A stretch of 64,000 nt of DNA from Arthrobacter globiformis (GCF_030817195.1 NZ_JAUSYZ010000001.1:2604001-2668000), one strand, 5' to 3'. Positions 33,967 through 42,875 are shown, numbered from the stretch's first letter. Made by a program: numbers and translations. The notes: generated by a model from the letters alone, not told the origin.

Positions 33967-35379
33967 TCAGACTTCGACAGTCGTGCCCAGGTCTTCTGCC
34001 AGCGCGGCAACGGAGGCGTCCTGCTGCCGCTGGTAGAGCTCATTCGGATCGGCCACGGTGCGGCCGACGATCGTGGACATCACGGTGATGTCGTAGTCGG
34101 TGCCGGCCTGCGCGTCGTCGCGGGAGCCTTCATCGGTGAGGTTGGACTGGAAAATCCCGGCCGCGGAGCGGGGGAGGAAATCCTCGTAGACGATGGGCTC
34201 CGGAACTGCGACGCCCCGTTCGATCAGTTCCGTCAGTGAGACGGTCCCGCCACGAAGGGAGTCGCCGTAATGGCTCCACAGGGCGTCGCCGTCCACGGTG
34301 AATGTGAAGTAGGCGAGTTTCTGCAGGGCCAGTTCCTTCTCGGTGCGGGGGAGGTTTTCCTCCCAGACCCCCCGGGCGACGTCGACGCGGATGCCGTTGC
34401 CCTGGCCGGCGGCCAGCCGGCGGTCCGTTTCGGCGACCATCCTGTCGTACAGGTCGCGCCCTGCGGGAGTGAGGGCAATGCCGCGCTGCTCGACCTCGCC
34501 GAAGCGGACCCGAAGTTCCCCGGGGCCGACGGTGCCGTCCTCAAAACGGAAGACCCGGTCCTCCGAGAGTGCCCGGAACGAGGTCTGCCGCAGCAGGACG
34601 TCGGGTCCGTCCCAGCGGGGCGGGCCCTGGATCTCGTCGATCATGGTGATCCCCTGGGCTTCCATCCGGCTGTAGAGGTCGTCGATGTCCAGCACGCGGG
34701 GGGTGAGGTGGTTGATGTGCGTGGTGCTGACCCCGCCGATGTCGGAGGCAACGGCGGAGACCGCCTCGAGCTTCTTGTACCAGGCGTGGTCCACGGGGTC
34801 GTCCGACAGCTTGAATGCGGCGGTGGCCAACTCCAGGAGCCGGTCCGCCTCGTCGTCCTCAAGGCCGCCCGCGGCCGCGGCCTTGTCCGCCAGGTTCAGC
34901 AGCTCTTTTGGGAAAAGGGTGCGGGAACCGATGAACCTTCGCAGTTGCTCCTGCAGTTCCGCGCTGAAGAAGCGGGGGTCGTCGGCGGCCAGCATGGAGG
35001 TGAACACGCGGAACGGGTTCCGGGCCAGTTCCTCCGGGTCGACGGGGCGGAATGCGGTGGAGACGACGGGCACGGATGATTTGGAGGCGTCCCGCAGGTC
35101 GTAGAAGCCCACCGGGTGCATGCCAAAGGCGGCGAAAACGCGGGCAACCTGGGCCATTTCCGCGGCGGATCCGACCCGGATGGCGCCGTGCCTTTCGGCC
35201 GTGACCCGGGAAATGCTTCCGAGGCGTTCCGCTTCGGCGCCCTTGCTGCTCAGGTAGTCTTCGTTGACCGCGGTGGAGACGTCCACCAGGGTGTTGTACG
35301 CCGGGACCTCCTCGCCGTACATCGTCGATAACCTGCGGGCGAATTCAGCCCGGAGCTGCCAGGGTTCTCGGAAAGACAT
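33967..35379 (-). CDS. hglS: 2-oxoadipate dioxygenase/decarboxylase HglS (DUF1338, VOC fold)
   Basis: The 470-aa protein is a DUF1338/YdcJ member. Pseudomonas HglS converts 2-oxoadipate to D-2-hydroxyglutarate with Fe(II) and O2. Expected metal and substrate residues are visible: His64 and Arg68 (AERHGAIRVGS), a His at about 221-224 (THINHLTPR) and Glu near 295-297 (RFGEVEQRG). Length matches the family. Its neighbours supply 2-oxoadipate (ALDH7, amino acid dehydrogenase) and use D-2-hydroxyglutarate, so the assignment is strong. It lies between the FAD oxidase (44-base gap) and the ALDH7 gene. Confidence 0.9.
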   Translation of the reverse strand: MSFREPWQLRAEFARRLSTMYGEEVPAYNTLVDVSTAVNEDYLSSKGAEAERLGSISRVTAERHGAIRVGSAAEMAQVARVFAAFGMHPVGFYDLRDASKSSVPVVSTAFRPVDPEELARNPFRVFTSMLAADDPRFFSAELQEQLRRFIGSRTLFPKELLNLADKAAAAGGLEDDEADRLLELATAAFKLSDDPVDHAWYKKLEAVSAVASDIGGVSTTHINHLTPRVLDIDDLYSRMEAQGITMIDEIQGPPRWDGPDVLLRQTSFRALSEDRVFRFEDGTVGPGELRVRFGEVEQRGIALTPAGRDLYDRMVAETDRRLAAGQGNGIRVDVARGVWEENLPRTEKELALQKLAYFTFTVDGDALWSHYGDSLRGGTVSLTELIERGVAVPEPIVYEDFLPRSAAGIFQSNLTDEGSRDDAQAGTDYDITVMSTIVGRTVADPNELYQRQQDASVAALAEDLGTTVEV

Positions 35380-35423
35380 GGATGGTTCCTTTCTGGTCGG
35401 GTGGTCAGTGCCTGTTTCGGTGG

Positions 35424-36614
35424 TCAGATGATGTTGACTTCCCGCAGGGCTGTTTCAGTCCCTTTGAAGCGGTCCGCTGAGAAGTGGGAAGGGTCGAGGA
35501 AAGTCGGCTTGCCGAGGTATAGGTCGGCCACGAGTTCACCCACGGCCGGGCCCTGGAGGAAACCGTGGCCGGAGAACCCGGTGGCGTAGAAGAACCCGGG
35601 AAGTTCCTCCGCCTGCCCAATGAGGGCGTTGTGGTCGGGGGTGTTCTCATAGAGTCCGGCCCAGCCCCACTCCAGGTCGGGATTCTCCAGCTCGGGCGCG
35701 CAGACCGAGGCGGCCGCGTTGAACTCCGGCAGCCAGTCGTAGTTGAACTCGCGGGAGAATCCGCCCTCCTGCTCATGGGAGATACCCACGAGCAGGCCAT
35801 TGAGGTAGTTATGGAAGTACATGGTGGTGGACAGGTCCAGGGTGAAGGGAACGCGTGGAAAGGGCCGGGCCCGCTGCCGGGTCATGCCGATGAGCCGCCG
35901 CACAGGCGTGACCGGCAGGTCCACGCCGGCCATGTCGCCAATCCGGGCGCTCCACGCACCCGCACAGCACACCACCGCACCGGTGCGGATGGTGCCACGG
36001 TTGGTAATCACGGTTTCAATCGACCGGCCGTTGCGCTGGATCTGGACCACCTGGGTGCGGTTGAGGAAGGTCACCCCGCGTTCCCGGGCTGCTGCGGCAT
36101 AGGCTTCAACGGCCAGGCCGGGCTCGGCAAACCCGTCACCTGGAGAGAAAGATGCGGCCGCGAGAACCGACGGATCCAGCAGCGGATTGATCTTGCCGGC
36201 CTCGGACGGGGACACCATGCGGCTGTTCACGCCCATGGAGTTTTGGATCTCCGTGGCCCGCTCCAGGTCGGCGACCTCGCCTGCGGAGCGGCACAGGAAC
36301 AGGTACCCCACGGTCTGCAGGCCGATATCGGCACCGAACCTTTCCGGAAACCTGGCGTACTCGGCCAGCGACCGCTGTCCCAGGATGATGTTTCCCGGAT
36401 CGGAAAAATTCGCCCGCACGCCGCCGAGAGGCTTGGCGGAGGATCCGCTGCCCAGTTCGGCCTGTTCGATGACGACAATGTTTTTCACTCCGCGGTCTGC
36501 CAGGTGCCATGCCGTGCTGACACCCATGATGCCGCCGCCGATAATGACGACTTCTGCTTCCGTCGGCTGGGAATAGGCGTAGCTCAAGTCCAGCGGAACA
36601 ACCTGATTGGCCAT
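35424..36614 (-). CDS. FAD-dependent amine/amino acid oxidase (DAO family), candidate pipecolate oxidase
   Basis: The 396-aa protein has the DAO fold: AEVVIIGGGIMGVSTAWHLA FAD-binding start, VVIEQAELGSGSSAKPLGG, and the C-terminal GFSGHGFLQGPAVGELVADL typical of sarcosine/proline oxidase-like enzymes. As first gene of the minus-strand operon leading to ALDH7, HglS and D-2HG dehydrogenase, it is the best candidate for oxidising pipecolate to piperideine-6-carboxylate, as AmaA does in Pseudomonas. Another cyclic or N-methyl amino acid is possible. ATG 36614 (MANQVVPLDL) follows AGGAGAG; the longer frame lacks a ribosome site. Confidence 0.8.
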   Translation of the reverse strand: MANQVVPLDLSYAYSQPTEAEVVIIGGGIMGVSTAWHLADRGVKNIVVIEQAELGSGSSAKPLGGVRANFSDPGNIILGQRSLAEYARFPERFGADIGLQTVGYLFLCRSAGEVADLERATEIQNSMGVNSRMVSPSEAGKINPLLDPSVLAAASFSPGDGFAEPGLAVEAYAAAARERGVTFLNRTQVVQIQRNGRSIETVITNRGTIRTGAVVCCAGAWSARIGDMAGVDLPVTPVRRLIGMTRQRARPFPRVPFTLDLSTTMYFHNYLNGLLVGISHEQEGGFSREFNYDWLPEFNAAASVCAPELENPDLEWGWAGLYENTPDHNALIGQAEELPGFFYATGFSGHGFLQGPAVGELVADLYLGKPTFLDPSHFSADRFKGTETALREVNII

Positions 36615-36668
36615 GAAATCTCTCCTAACTGGGCCCCGCACCCCCTGAGGGCGTAGCGAAGAGCGATC

Positions 36669-36711
36669 GGTAATGGGTTATGGATTACCTATATCGTGAC
36701 TGGTGTCACGA
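36669..36711. promoter_or_regulatory. Two palindromes upstream of the FAD oxidase operon (candidate GntR operators)
   Basis: GGTAAT (36669-36674) and ATTACC (36684-36689) are perfect inverted arms with a 9-base gap. TCGTGAC (36694-36700) and GTCACGA (36705-36711) are perfect arms with a 4-base gap. ATGGATTAC (36680-36688) recurs inverted at 37540-37548 near the GntR gene start. They lie 55-97 bases before the oxidase ATG. Confidence 0.55.
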
Positions 36712-36784
36712 TGGCCGTCAAGAGGCTGGCAGAAGATTAATCTTTTGGCCGTTGGACGACGACGGATGCTCACGGTCGCGCCGA

Positions 36785-36817
36785 AAGAAAAGCCCGCCCT
36801 GCTGGCGCAGGGCGGGC
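36785..36817 (-). terminator. Intrinsic terminator of the GntR gene
   Basis: GCCCGCCCTG (36792-36801) and CAGGGCGGGC (36808-36817) form a perfect 10-bp stem with a 6-base loop. On the minus strand it is followed by TTTTCTTTC, a good U-tract. It sits 22 bases after the GntR stop. Confidence 0.85.
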
Positions 36818-36838
36818 GGAGGTCGTGCTTGGGAGAGC

Positions 36839-37519
36839 TCAGTCCTTTCCGGTCTCCGGGCGCGCGTAGTCCAGGTGGCGTGACATTCGCTCGCCAGCGA
36901 GCTTCTCGTCACCGGCGAGGACTGCCTCGAGGATGCCTCGGTGTTCCTCGGCGCTGCTCATGAGCAGGCCGCGCTCCTGCAGGTGATAGGAGCCGGTGAT
37001 CCGGGACTGGTCCCTGAGGTTTTCAACAATGGCGGTCCACCGGCGGTTTCCGAGCAGGCCCACCAGGTGGGAGTGGAATTGCTGGTCCGTTTCCAGGTAC
37101 TCGAGCATGTTCTCGGTCTCCGCAGCGTCGATGGTCTTGTCCGCCAGGGCCTTCAGGGCCACGGACTCGGACTCACCGATGCCTGCAGCGGTCACGCGTC
37201 GCACGGCTTCGACTTCGATAAGAAGGCGGAGGTCATAGACCTCCTGCTTGTCGCGATCGGACATCTCGACCACGCGGAAGCCGCGGTTGCGCACTACTTC
37301 CAGGAGTCCCTTGCCGGCAAGTGCAAGCATGGCCTCGCGGGTGGGGCTGTTGGACACGCCCAACTGGGCGGAGAGGCTGTTGGCCGAGTAGATCTGCCCG
37401 GGCTTCATGGACCCGCTCAGGAGTGCACGGCGGACGATTTCCTCGGCGGAATCCTTCAGGGTCAGATGCTGGAGGGCTGACGGGTCGACGTGGCCGCCCC
37501 AGGATGATATGGGCTGCAT
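36839..37519 (-). CDS. GntR/FadR-type transcriptional regulator
   Basis: The 226-aa protein has an N-terminal winged helix-turn-helix (SAEEIVRRALLSGSMKPGQ, SANSLSAQLGVSNSPTREAMLALAGKGL-type pattern) and a C-terminal all-helical FCD ligand domain (about 85-215) with metal-binding type Asp/His residues (YLETDQQFHSHLVGL, SAEEHRGILEAV). It lies between the two divergent lysine/pipecolate operons and is probably their repressor. ATG 37519 follows GGGAGGAAACC. It has its own terminator at 36785-36817. The ligand is not known; a pathway intermediate is likely. Confidence 0.88.
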   Translation of the reverse strand: MQPISSWGGHVDPSALQHLTLKDSAEEIVRRALLSGSMKPGQIYSANSLSAQLGVSNSPTREAMLALAGKGLLEVVRNRGFRVVEMSDRDKQEVYDLRLLIEVEAVRRVTAAGIGESESVALKALADKTIDAAETENMLEYLETDQQFHSHLVGLLGNRRWTAIVENLRDQSRITGSYHLQERGLLMSSAEEHRGILEAVLAGDEKLAGERMSRHLDYARPETGKD

Positions 37520-37539
37520 GGTTTCCTCCCGAGTGTTGT

Positions 37540-37701
37540 GTAATCCATTGTCCAGCACCCTTCGCGCTTACTCCTAGTCGCTCTTCCGGCGTGGCCCGAA
37601 ATCGCAGGGAACCCGCCTCGCAACCACCGGGCGTCGCAAAAGTAAGGGCCTCTTGACAGGGGAGCTGAACTGATCTGTTATTAGTAATCGACAACCGATT
37701 A
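37540..37701 (+). promoter_or_regulatory. Promoter and operator region of the transport operon
   Basis: TTGACA (37653-37658), 17 bases, then TGTTAT (37676-37681) is a near-consensus vegetative promoter. Directly after the -10 lies TAATCG-N5-CGATTA (37685-37701), a perfect 6-bp palindrome placed to block transcription. GTAATCCAT at 37540-37548, near the GntR start, repeats the ATGGATTAC seen before the oxidase gene. Confidence 0.65.
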
Positions 37702-37745
37702 GGTGTCGCGCCTCACATTCCCATTCCCCAGTAGAGGATCTCTCC

Positions 37746-38588
37746 ATGAAGAAGTCTGTTCTGACAGCTGCGGCCCTTGGCGCCCTCGTCGTCTCCTCGA
37801 TGACCGCATGCGGCAATGACGCCGCAAAGACGGTGGCAGCCGACTGCAAGCCTGCGGCTTCGTTCCAAACCCTTAGTGCCGGCACGCTCACGGTGGCCGT
37901 CCCGGAACTGCCGCCGTTCTCCACCTACGCCAACAGCCAGCTGGCCGGCGTGGACGGTGAACTCATCAAGGAATTCGCGAAGCGCAACTGCCTCGAAATC
38001 AAAGCCGAGCCAACGTCTTACGCGGGCACCATCCCGGCGGTGCAATCCAGCCGTGCTGACGTCGCCATTGGCGCCTACTACCGGACCTCGGAAAGGGACA
38101 AGATCGTCGGACTGACGAGCCCCGTCTACACGGACGAGATGGCCACCGTCAGCATCGAGGGCATCGATCAGGTTTCCGCACTCGAGAGCCGCAAGGTGGG
38201 CACTGTTGATGGATACCTCTGGGTTCCCGACTTGAAGGCCTTGCTCGGCGACAAGCTGACCATCTACCCGTCGGCCGTGGAAATGCAGGCCGACCTGAAA
38301 GCCGGCCGCATCGACACGGGGATCGACAGCTACGGATCCGCCGTTGAGATGTACAAGGGTGACTCCAAGTACAAGGTGACTGCCGTGCAGCCTGATGCCC
38401 GCGTCAAGGCGTCCAAGGAGCCAGCGCAGATCGCCTTCCCCTACATCAAGTCCAACAGCGGGCTGGGTGCTGCGCTGGACGCAACCATCACCTCAATGAA
38501 ATCCGATGGCACGATCGGTTCTGCGCTCAAGGGGGCCGGCCTCCCGGAAACCGGTGCCGACACGGGCGCACCCCGACTCATCGGCTGA
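37746..38588 (+). CDS. Amino-acid-type ABC transporter substrate-binding lipoprotein
   Basis: The 280-aa protein has a lipoprotein signal (MKKSVLTAAALGALVVSSM followed by TACGN, lipid Cys near 22) and a family-3 solute-binding fold: TLTVAVPELPPFSTY, GVDGELIKEFAKRN, QSSRADVAIGAYYRT and PQIAFPY-like residues near the end. It captures an amino-acid-like solute outside the membrane for the permeases encoded downstream. With the surrounding enzymes, pipecolate or lysine is a reasonable guess. It opens the plus-strand operon, right after the promoter at 37653-37681. Confidence 0.88.
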   Translation: MKKSVLTAAALGALVVSSMTACGNDAAKTVAADCKPAASFQTLSAGTLTVAVPELPPFSTYANSQLAGVDGELIKEFAKRNCLEIKAEPTSYAGTIPAVQSSRADVAIGAYYRTSERDKIVGLTSPVYTDEMATVSIEGIDQVSALESRKVGTVDGYLWVPDLKALLGDKLTIYPSAVEMQADLKAGRIDTGIDSYGSAVEMYKGDSKYKVTAVQPDARVKASKEPAQIAFPYIKSNSGLGAALDATITSMKSDGTIGSALKGAGLPETGADTGAPRLIG

Positions 38589-38593
38589 GCCAC

Positions 38594-39604
38594 ATGCCCA
38601 TCAGTGCGGCACCGACCGTTGTGGATCCGCCCCTCACCGTGCTCGGCCCGGACCACGTCATGGCATTGCCGCCCATGGCAGCCGTCCAGGCCCTCAGCGA
38701 CGCGCTGTCCAGCGGCGTCGACCCCGAGCGCGACGGCGTCCGGAGCCGCCTGGAAACACCGCATGGCCAGTTGCTCCAGATGCCCGCTGCCTCACAGGAC
38801 TACGCCGGAACAAAAATCCTCACTCTGACGCCTGGCAACACCTCAAGGGGCAGGCCCGGCATCCAGGGCGTCTATGTCCTCTTCGCCGGCGATACCCAAC
38901 AACCCGCTGCCGTCATCGACGGCGCGGCCCTGACCCGGATCCGCACACCGGCCGTCTCAGCATTCGGCCTTCGGCTGCTGGGGCACCGGACAATCCCGCG
39001 GATAGTTGTCTTCGGTGCCGGTGTCCAGGCCTGGGAACACATCAGGGTCTTCCACGCGGTCTTCGGGCTGCAAAAAGTCGCTGTCGCCGCGCGGAACCCC
39101 GGCGCCGCCGCGGGCCTGGCGACGAAGGCAACAGAGGAACTCGGGCTCGAGGCATCATCGCACGGCCTGGCGGAGGCAGAGGCGCTGGTGGGCGGCGCGG
39201 ACGTCACGGTCTGCTGCACTGCCTCGCCTTCCCCGCTGTTCTCCGGGCGTTCCGTGCGGCCCGGTGCCACCGTCGTGGCCACCGGCTCCCACCAATCAGG
39301 CAACAGGGAACTGGACCGGGAGCTTATGGCCAGGGCACGGATCTGCGTTGAGTCCGCCAACACCGCCCTGGCAGAGGCCGGCGAGGTCATCGACGCCGTC
39401 GCCCACGGGGAGCTGAACCCGCAGAACCTGATCACCTTGGCCCGCCTGCAACAGAACGGCCCGCCCGCACCGTCTACCAGCAGGCCAGCCGTCTTCAAAA
39501 CCACGGGAATGCCCTGGCAGGACCTTGCCATCGCGGCAGCCATCCACCGGCTGTGGCTCTCCGGTAATGGTTCGCCGGCGCTTCCGCCGGCTGAGCCCAA
39601 TTGA
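38594..39604 (+). CDS. Ornithine cyclodeaminase/mu-crystallin family enzyme
   Basis: The 336-aa protein has the family fold: QLLQMPAAS, AGTKILTLTPGN (substrate Lys region), RTPAVSAFGLRLL and the NAD-binding turn IVVFGAGVQAWEH near 140. Members deaminate ornithine or lysine to proline or pipecolate, or reduce cyclic imines such as piperideine-2-carboxylate to pipecolate. In this locus either lysine cyclodeamination or ketimine reduction would feed the FAD oxidase. Sequence alone does not decide. It starts 6 bases after the binding protein gene and is followed 21 bases later by the ATPase gene. Confidence 0.82.
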   Translation: MPISAAPTVVDPPLTVLGPDHVMALPPMAAVQALSDALSSGVDPERDGVRSRLETPHGQLLQMPAASQDYAGTKILTLTPGNTSRGRPGIQGVYVLFAGDTQQPAAVIDGAALTRIRTPAVSAFGLRLLGHRTIPRIVVFGAGVQAWEHIRVFHAVFGLQKVAVAARNPGAAAGLATKATEELGLEASSHGLAEAEALVGGADVTVCCTASPSPLFSGRSVRPGATVVATGSHQSGNRELDRELMARARICVESANTALAEAGEVIDAVAHGELNPQNLITLARLQQNGPPAPSTSRPAVFKTTGMPWQDLAIAAAIHRLWLSGNGSPALPPAEPN

Positions 39605-39624
39605 CCCACCGAAAGGACTTCAGA

Positions 39625-40407
39625 ATGCAAAGCATCGCTAAGGACCCCCTCACCACAGGGCAAACGGCTGTGAGGGTAACCAACTTGGCCAAGGCCTACG
39701 GAGACCACGTGGTCCTCAGGGACGTCACCCTGGAGGTCGCGCCCGGCACAGTGACCGCCATGATCGGTCCGTCCGGCGCCGGCAAGTCCACACTACTTCG
39801 CTGCATCAACCTGCTGGAAAGGCCGGACAAAGGCCAGATCGAGATCTGCAGCCACCGCATCGACGCATCCAAGCCGCTCTCCGCCAAGAGCCTGGCGCCC
39901 TTGCGGCGCAGCGCCGGCATGGTTTTCCAGCACTTCAACCTGTTCCCGCACATGACCGTGCTGCGCAATATCAGCCTGCCCCAGCAGCGCATCCTCGGCC
40001 GCAGCCGTGAGGAAGCGGACACCAAGTCCATGGAGCTTCTGGGCCGCATGGGGTTGGCAGACAAGGCGAAGCAATACCCGTCGCGGTGCTCCGGCGGGCA
40101 GCAGCAGCGCATCGCCATCGCCCGCGCCCTGGCGCTCGGACCGCAGGTGATGCTCTTTGACGAGCCCACGTCCGCGCTTGATCCGGAGGTCGGCGTCGAA
40201 GTCCTGGAGGTCATGAAGGAGCTGGCCTCCGACGGTATGACCATGATCGTGGTGACCCATGAAATGGGCTTCGCCGCGAATGTCTCCGACACCTTGGTTG
40301 TCATGGCTGACGGCGGCATCATCGAACAGGGGGATCCGCACCGGATCATGCGCGAACCGGAGCACGAGCGCACCCGCCGCTTCCTTCGCGCTGTACTGGA
40401 GCGCTGA
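39625..40407 (+). CDS. Amino acid ABC transporter ATPase
   Basis: The 260-aa protein has all ATPase motifs: Walker A GPSGAGKST, Q-loop FQHFNLFPHMTV, signature CSGGQQQRIAIARAL, Walker B VMLFDEPTSALDPE and the switch His in VVTHEMGFA. It is of the GlnQ/HisP polar amino acid type and energises the two permeases that follow. ATG 39625 has AAAGGA upstream; an earlier in-frame TTG at 39601 overlaps the previous stop. Confidence 0.93.
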   Translation: MQSIAKDPLTTGQTAVRVTNLAKAYGDHVVLRDVTLEVAPGTVTAMIGPSGAGKSTLLRCINLLERPDKGQIEICSHRIDASKPLSAKSLAPLRRSAGMVFQHFNLFPHMTVLRNISLPQQRILGRSREEADTKSMELLGRMGLADKAKQYPSRCSGGQQQRIAIARALALGPQVMLFDEPTSALDPEVGVEVLEVMKELASDGMTMIVVTHEMGFAANVSDTLVVMADGGIIEQGDPHRIMREPEHERTRRFLRAVLER

Positions 40408-40411
40408 GCAC

Positions 40412-41050
40412 ATGGATATCCTCAAAGCCATCGCCCTCGGCCTGCCAATGACGCTCCTGGTGACCGCGGTTTCCCTAGGCATCGGCAGCCTGGTGGCACT
40501 GCCCCTGCTGGCGGGCCTCCGTTCCGGCCGGACCGCCGTCCGATTCCTGACCCGGGCCGTCATCGACATCCTGCGGGGCATCCCGCCCATCGTCTGGCTG
40601 TTCATCCTCTTCTACGGAATCAGCGTCGGCACCTTCAAGCTCAGTGCCTTCTGGGCCGGCGTCATCGGACTCGGCGTCGTTGCCGGCGCCTACCTGACCG
40701 AGATTTTCCGTGGCGCCCTTGGGGCAGTCAACGCCGGACAGTGGGAGGCCAGCGAAGCCCTTGGCCTGGACAGGTTCACCCTGTGGACCCGGATCATCGG
40801 TCCGCAGGGACTTCGTGTGGCCATCCCCGGCTTTACCACCTACGGCATCGGCCTGCTGAAGGATTCCTCCGTCGTGTCCACCATCGGCGTCGCGGAGATT
40901 GTGTATCTCACCCAACAAAACGCCCGCATGTCCGGGCAGGGCATCGTGGTGTACTTCATCGCCGCAGCCATCTACATCATGCTCAGCATGCCGCTGGGCA
41001 TGCTCTCCCGGAACCTGGACATCAAAATGCGGAAGGCCGTGGCCCGATGA
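40412..41050 (+). CDS. Amino acid ABC transporter permease 1
   Basis: The 212-aa membrane protein has about five hydrophobic segments and the ABC permease loop GAVNAGQWEASEALGLDR (EAA motif) that contacts the ATPase. It belongs to the HisM/HisQ group. ATG 40412 lies 4 bases after the ATPase stop. The stop overlaps the start of permease 2 (ATGA), so the two are made together, as expected for a heterodimer. Confidence 0.9.
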   Translation: MDILKAIALGLPMTLLVTAVSLGIGSLVALPLLAGLRSGRTAVRFLTRAVIDILRGIPPIVWLFILFYGISVGTFKLSAFWAGVIGLGVVAGAYLTEIFRGALGAVNAGQWEASEALGLDRFTLWTRIIGPQGLRVAIPGFTTYGIGLLKDSSVVSTIGVAEIVYLTQQNARMSGQGIVVYFIAAAIYIMLSMPLGMLSRNLDIKMRKAVAR

Positions 41051-41703
41051 ACACCATCCTCCAAGACATCATCGACTACGGCCCCACCCTGCTCGGCGGC
41101 CTGAAAATCAGCCTCGCCCTGACCGGCCTCAGCCTGCTCTTCGGCACCGTCTTCGCCCTTGTTTTCGCGCTCGGCATCACGTCCAGGAACACAGCCTTGC
41201 GCTGGACCTCAACCTTCTTCGTGGAGGTCGGACGCGGCGCCCCCGCGCTGGTGCTCCTGCAGCTGATGTACTACGGGCTTCCCAACGCCAGCATCACATT
41301 GACTGCCTTCGCCTCAGCAACGCTCGCCCTGACGTGGACCGCCGCTGCCTACATGGCCGAGTACATCCGCGGCGGCCTCGCCGCGGTTCCCGGCGGTGAG
41401 ATTGAAGGTGCCCAGGCGCTCGGGATGAGCCACGCGGACACGCTGCGCTTCGTCATCATCCCACAGGGCTTGCGGATTGCGCTGCCGGCCCTGATGGGAT
41501 TCGCCGTCCTGCTGTTCCAAGCGACGTCCCTTGCATACTCCGTGGCTGTTCCCGAACTCATGAGCCAGGCCTACTCAGCGGGCTCATCCTCCTTCAAATA
41601 CTTGAATCTGTTCATCATTGCCGGTGCCATCTATGCAGCGATTTCGATTCCCGCCACTTGGCTTTCCGTGGGCGCAGAAAAGCACCTAGCCAAACACCTT
41701 TAG
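41047..41703 (+). CDS. Amino acid ABC transporter permease 2
   Basis: The 218-aa membrane protein is a second HisM/HisQ-type permease with the EAA-like loop VPGGEIEGAQALGMSHAD and about five hydrophobic segments. It starts on an ATGA overlap with permease 1 and ends the operon. No clear terminator is seen directly downstream. Confidence 0.9.
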   Translation: MNTILQDIIDYGPTLLGGLKISLALTGLSLLFGTVFALVFALGITSRNTALRWTSTFFVEVGRGAPALVLLQLMYYGLPNASITLTAFASATLALTWTAAAYMAEYIRGGLAAVPGGEIEGAQALGMSHADTLRFVIIPQGLRIALPALMGFAVLLFQATSLAYSVAVPELMSQAYSAGSSSFKYLNLFIIAGAIYAAISIPATWLSVGAEKHLAKHL

Positions 41704-42727
41704 AGACGGAAGCCGGATATGAGCTTACTCCTTCAAAGAGCACCAGAAACCGCGGAAGCTACGCGCATGAAGGCTGCGCGCGGATTTCTTGCAGACGAGT
41801 GCGAGGCCGGATGCGACCACTGTGTCGGCTCGGAGACAGACTGAATAAACGAGCACCCGCCTTCAGGCAGTCCGGGACGCCACTGCCTGTCCCACGCCTT
41901 CCGGCCCGCTTCGCCGAGAACCGGTAGGTTGGAGACCGAAGGCCGGAGTTCATCGACGGCGTGCGTGAGGAATGGGTGCCAGCGTAATCAATGCTCGACC
42001 CAGCGGCCAGTCTCGGGATTTTCGAACGCCGATAAGTGGTGGCGCGTCTCCCGCTTGGCCTTACGTCACGAGGGTCGCAAGTCGCTTCCGCAAAAGCCGC
42101 CTCGGAAGCAGCCGGTTAGGAGAAGGGCATTACGACGAGAATATCTCCGCCCTGCCCGGCCTCCAGCGCCTGAGCTCCACACTGGTCATGAAGAACCTCA
42201 TAGAGAACCGGACACGGCCACTCTGAACGAGCAGCGCCAAGTATTGGTGCTGGCGTCGATCACAGACCCGTCATCTGGCCAGGGGACGACTGCAGCCTGA
42301 CGAAATCCCAAATATCAGCCATACGGAATCAGCGTCGCCGGCCTGGGTGCCGGCGCCGCTGGTGCCGCCTTTGTGAACGACGCGGCACCTGCAAAGACCC
42401 AGGCACAGGAAGCACGCGCATCAGCTACGAACAACACCTTCGAAGCAGAGTAGTCCCGTGCTGGATAGGGAGAGGTTCGGGTCATGCCTTCTTCTGTGGT
42501 CTCCGCCCATGAGATGCTCGAAGGAGGTCCCAAGGCGATGACGCTCGTTGAACCCCAACTCTCGGCTTGCTCAGTGCATCTCTGCTCACCCTTGTCGTGC
42601 GTCGGATTCCAGCTGAACCGGAGAACGCTGTCACAGCGGCGCGGCAACAGGCGGTGGAAAGGGATTCCCAACGCCCCAAGGGACCGTCACACTCGGATGG
42701 GTTGCGACCGAAAATGCTCACAAAAGA

Positions 42728-42750
42728 GGGTGTGCACAATGTGCACACCC
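42728..42750. repeat. Perfect 10-3-10 palindrome
   Basis: GGGTGTGCAC (42728-42737), AAT, GTGCACACCC (42741-42750). It resembles a protein-binding operator or a short hairpin. No adjacent regulator gene is present. Confidence 0.7.
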
Positions 42751-42839
42751 TGGGCTTCGGATTCGGCTGTACCGGCGCCGGACTGGGCCGGATTGGGGAT
42801 GTTTTCGGGGGAGTGGCGGGATTTCAGAGGTTGGCGCCC

Positions 42840-42861
42840 GGTTCGAGTCCCACCTCGGGCA
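42840..42861 (+). other. tRNA 3'-end fragment, candidate attachment site
   Basis: Bases 42840-42861 (GGTTCGAGTCCCACC then TCGGGCA) have the T-loop and acceptor 3' strand of a tRNA (TTCGAGT loop, CCCACC stem half). The five bases before GG do not pair with the T-stem, and no matching 5' acceptor (TGCCCGA) lies within 80 bases upstream, so no whole tRNA is present. Such fragments mark the far end of elements that integrate into tRNA genes. Confidence 0.6.
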
Positions 42862-42875
42862 CGTGTTTTCCCTGT

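Noticed and set aside
42770..42862. Complete tRNA gene
   Set aside because: Only the T-loop and acceptor 3' half are present; no pairing 5' acceptor or anticodon arm lies upstream.
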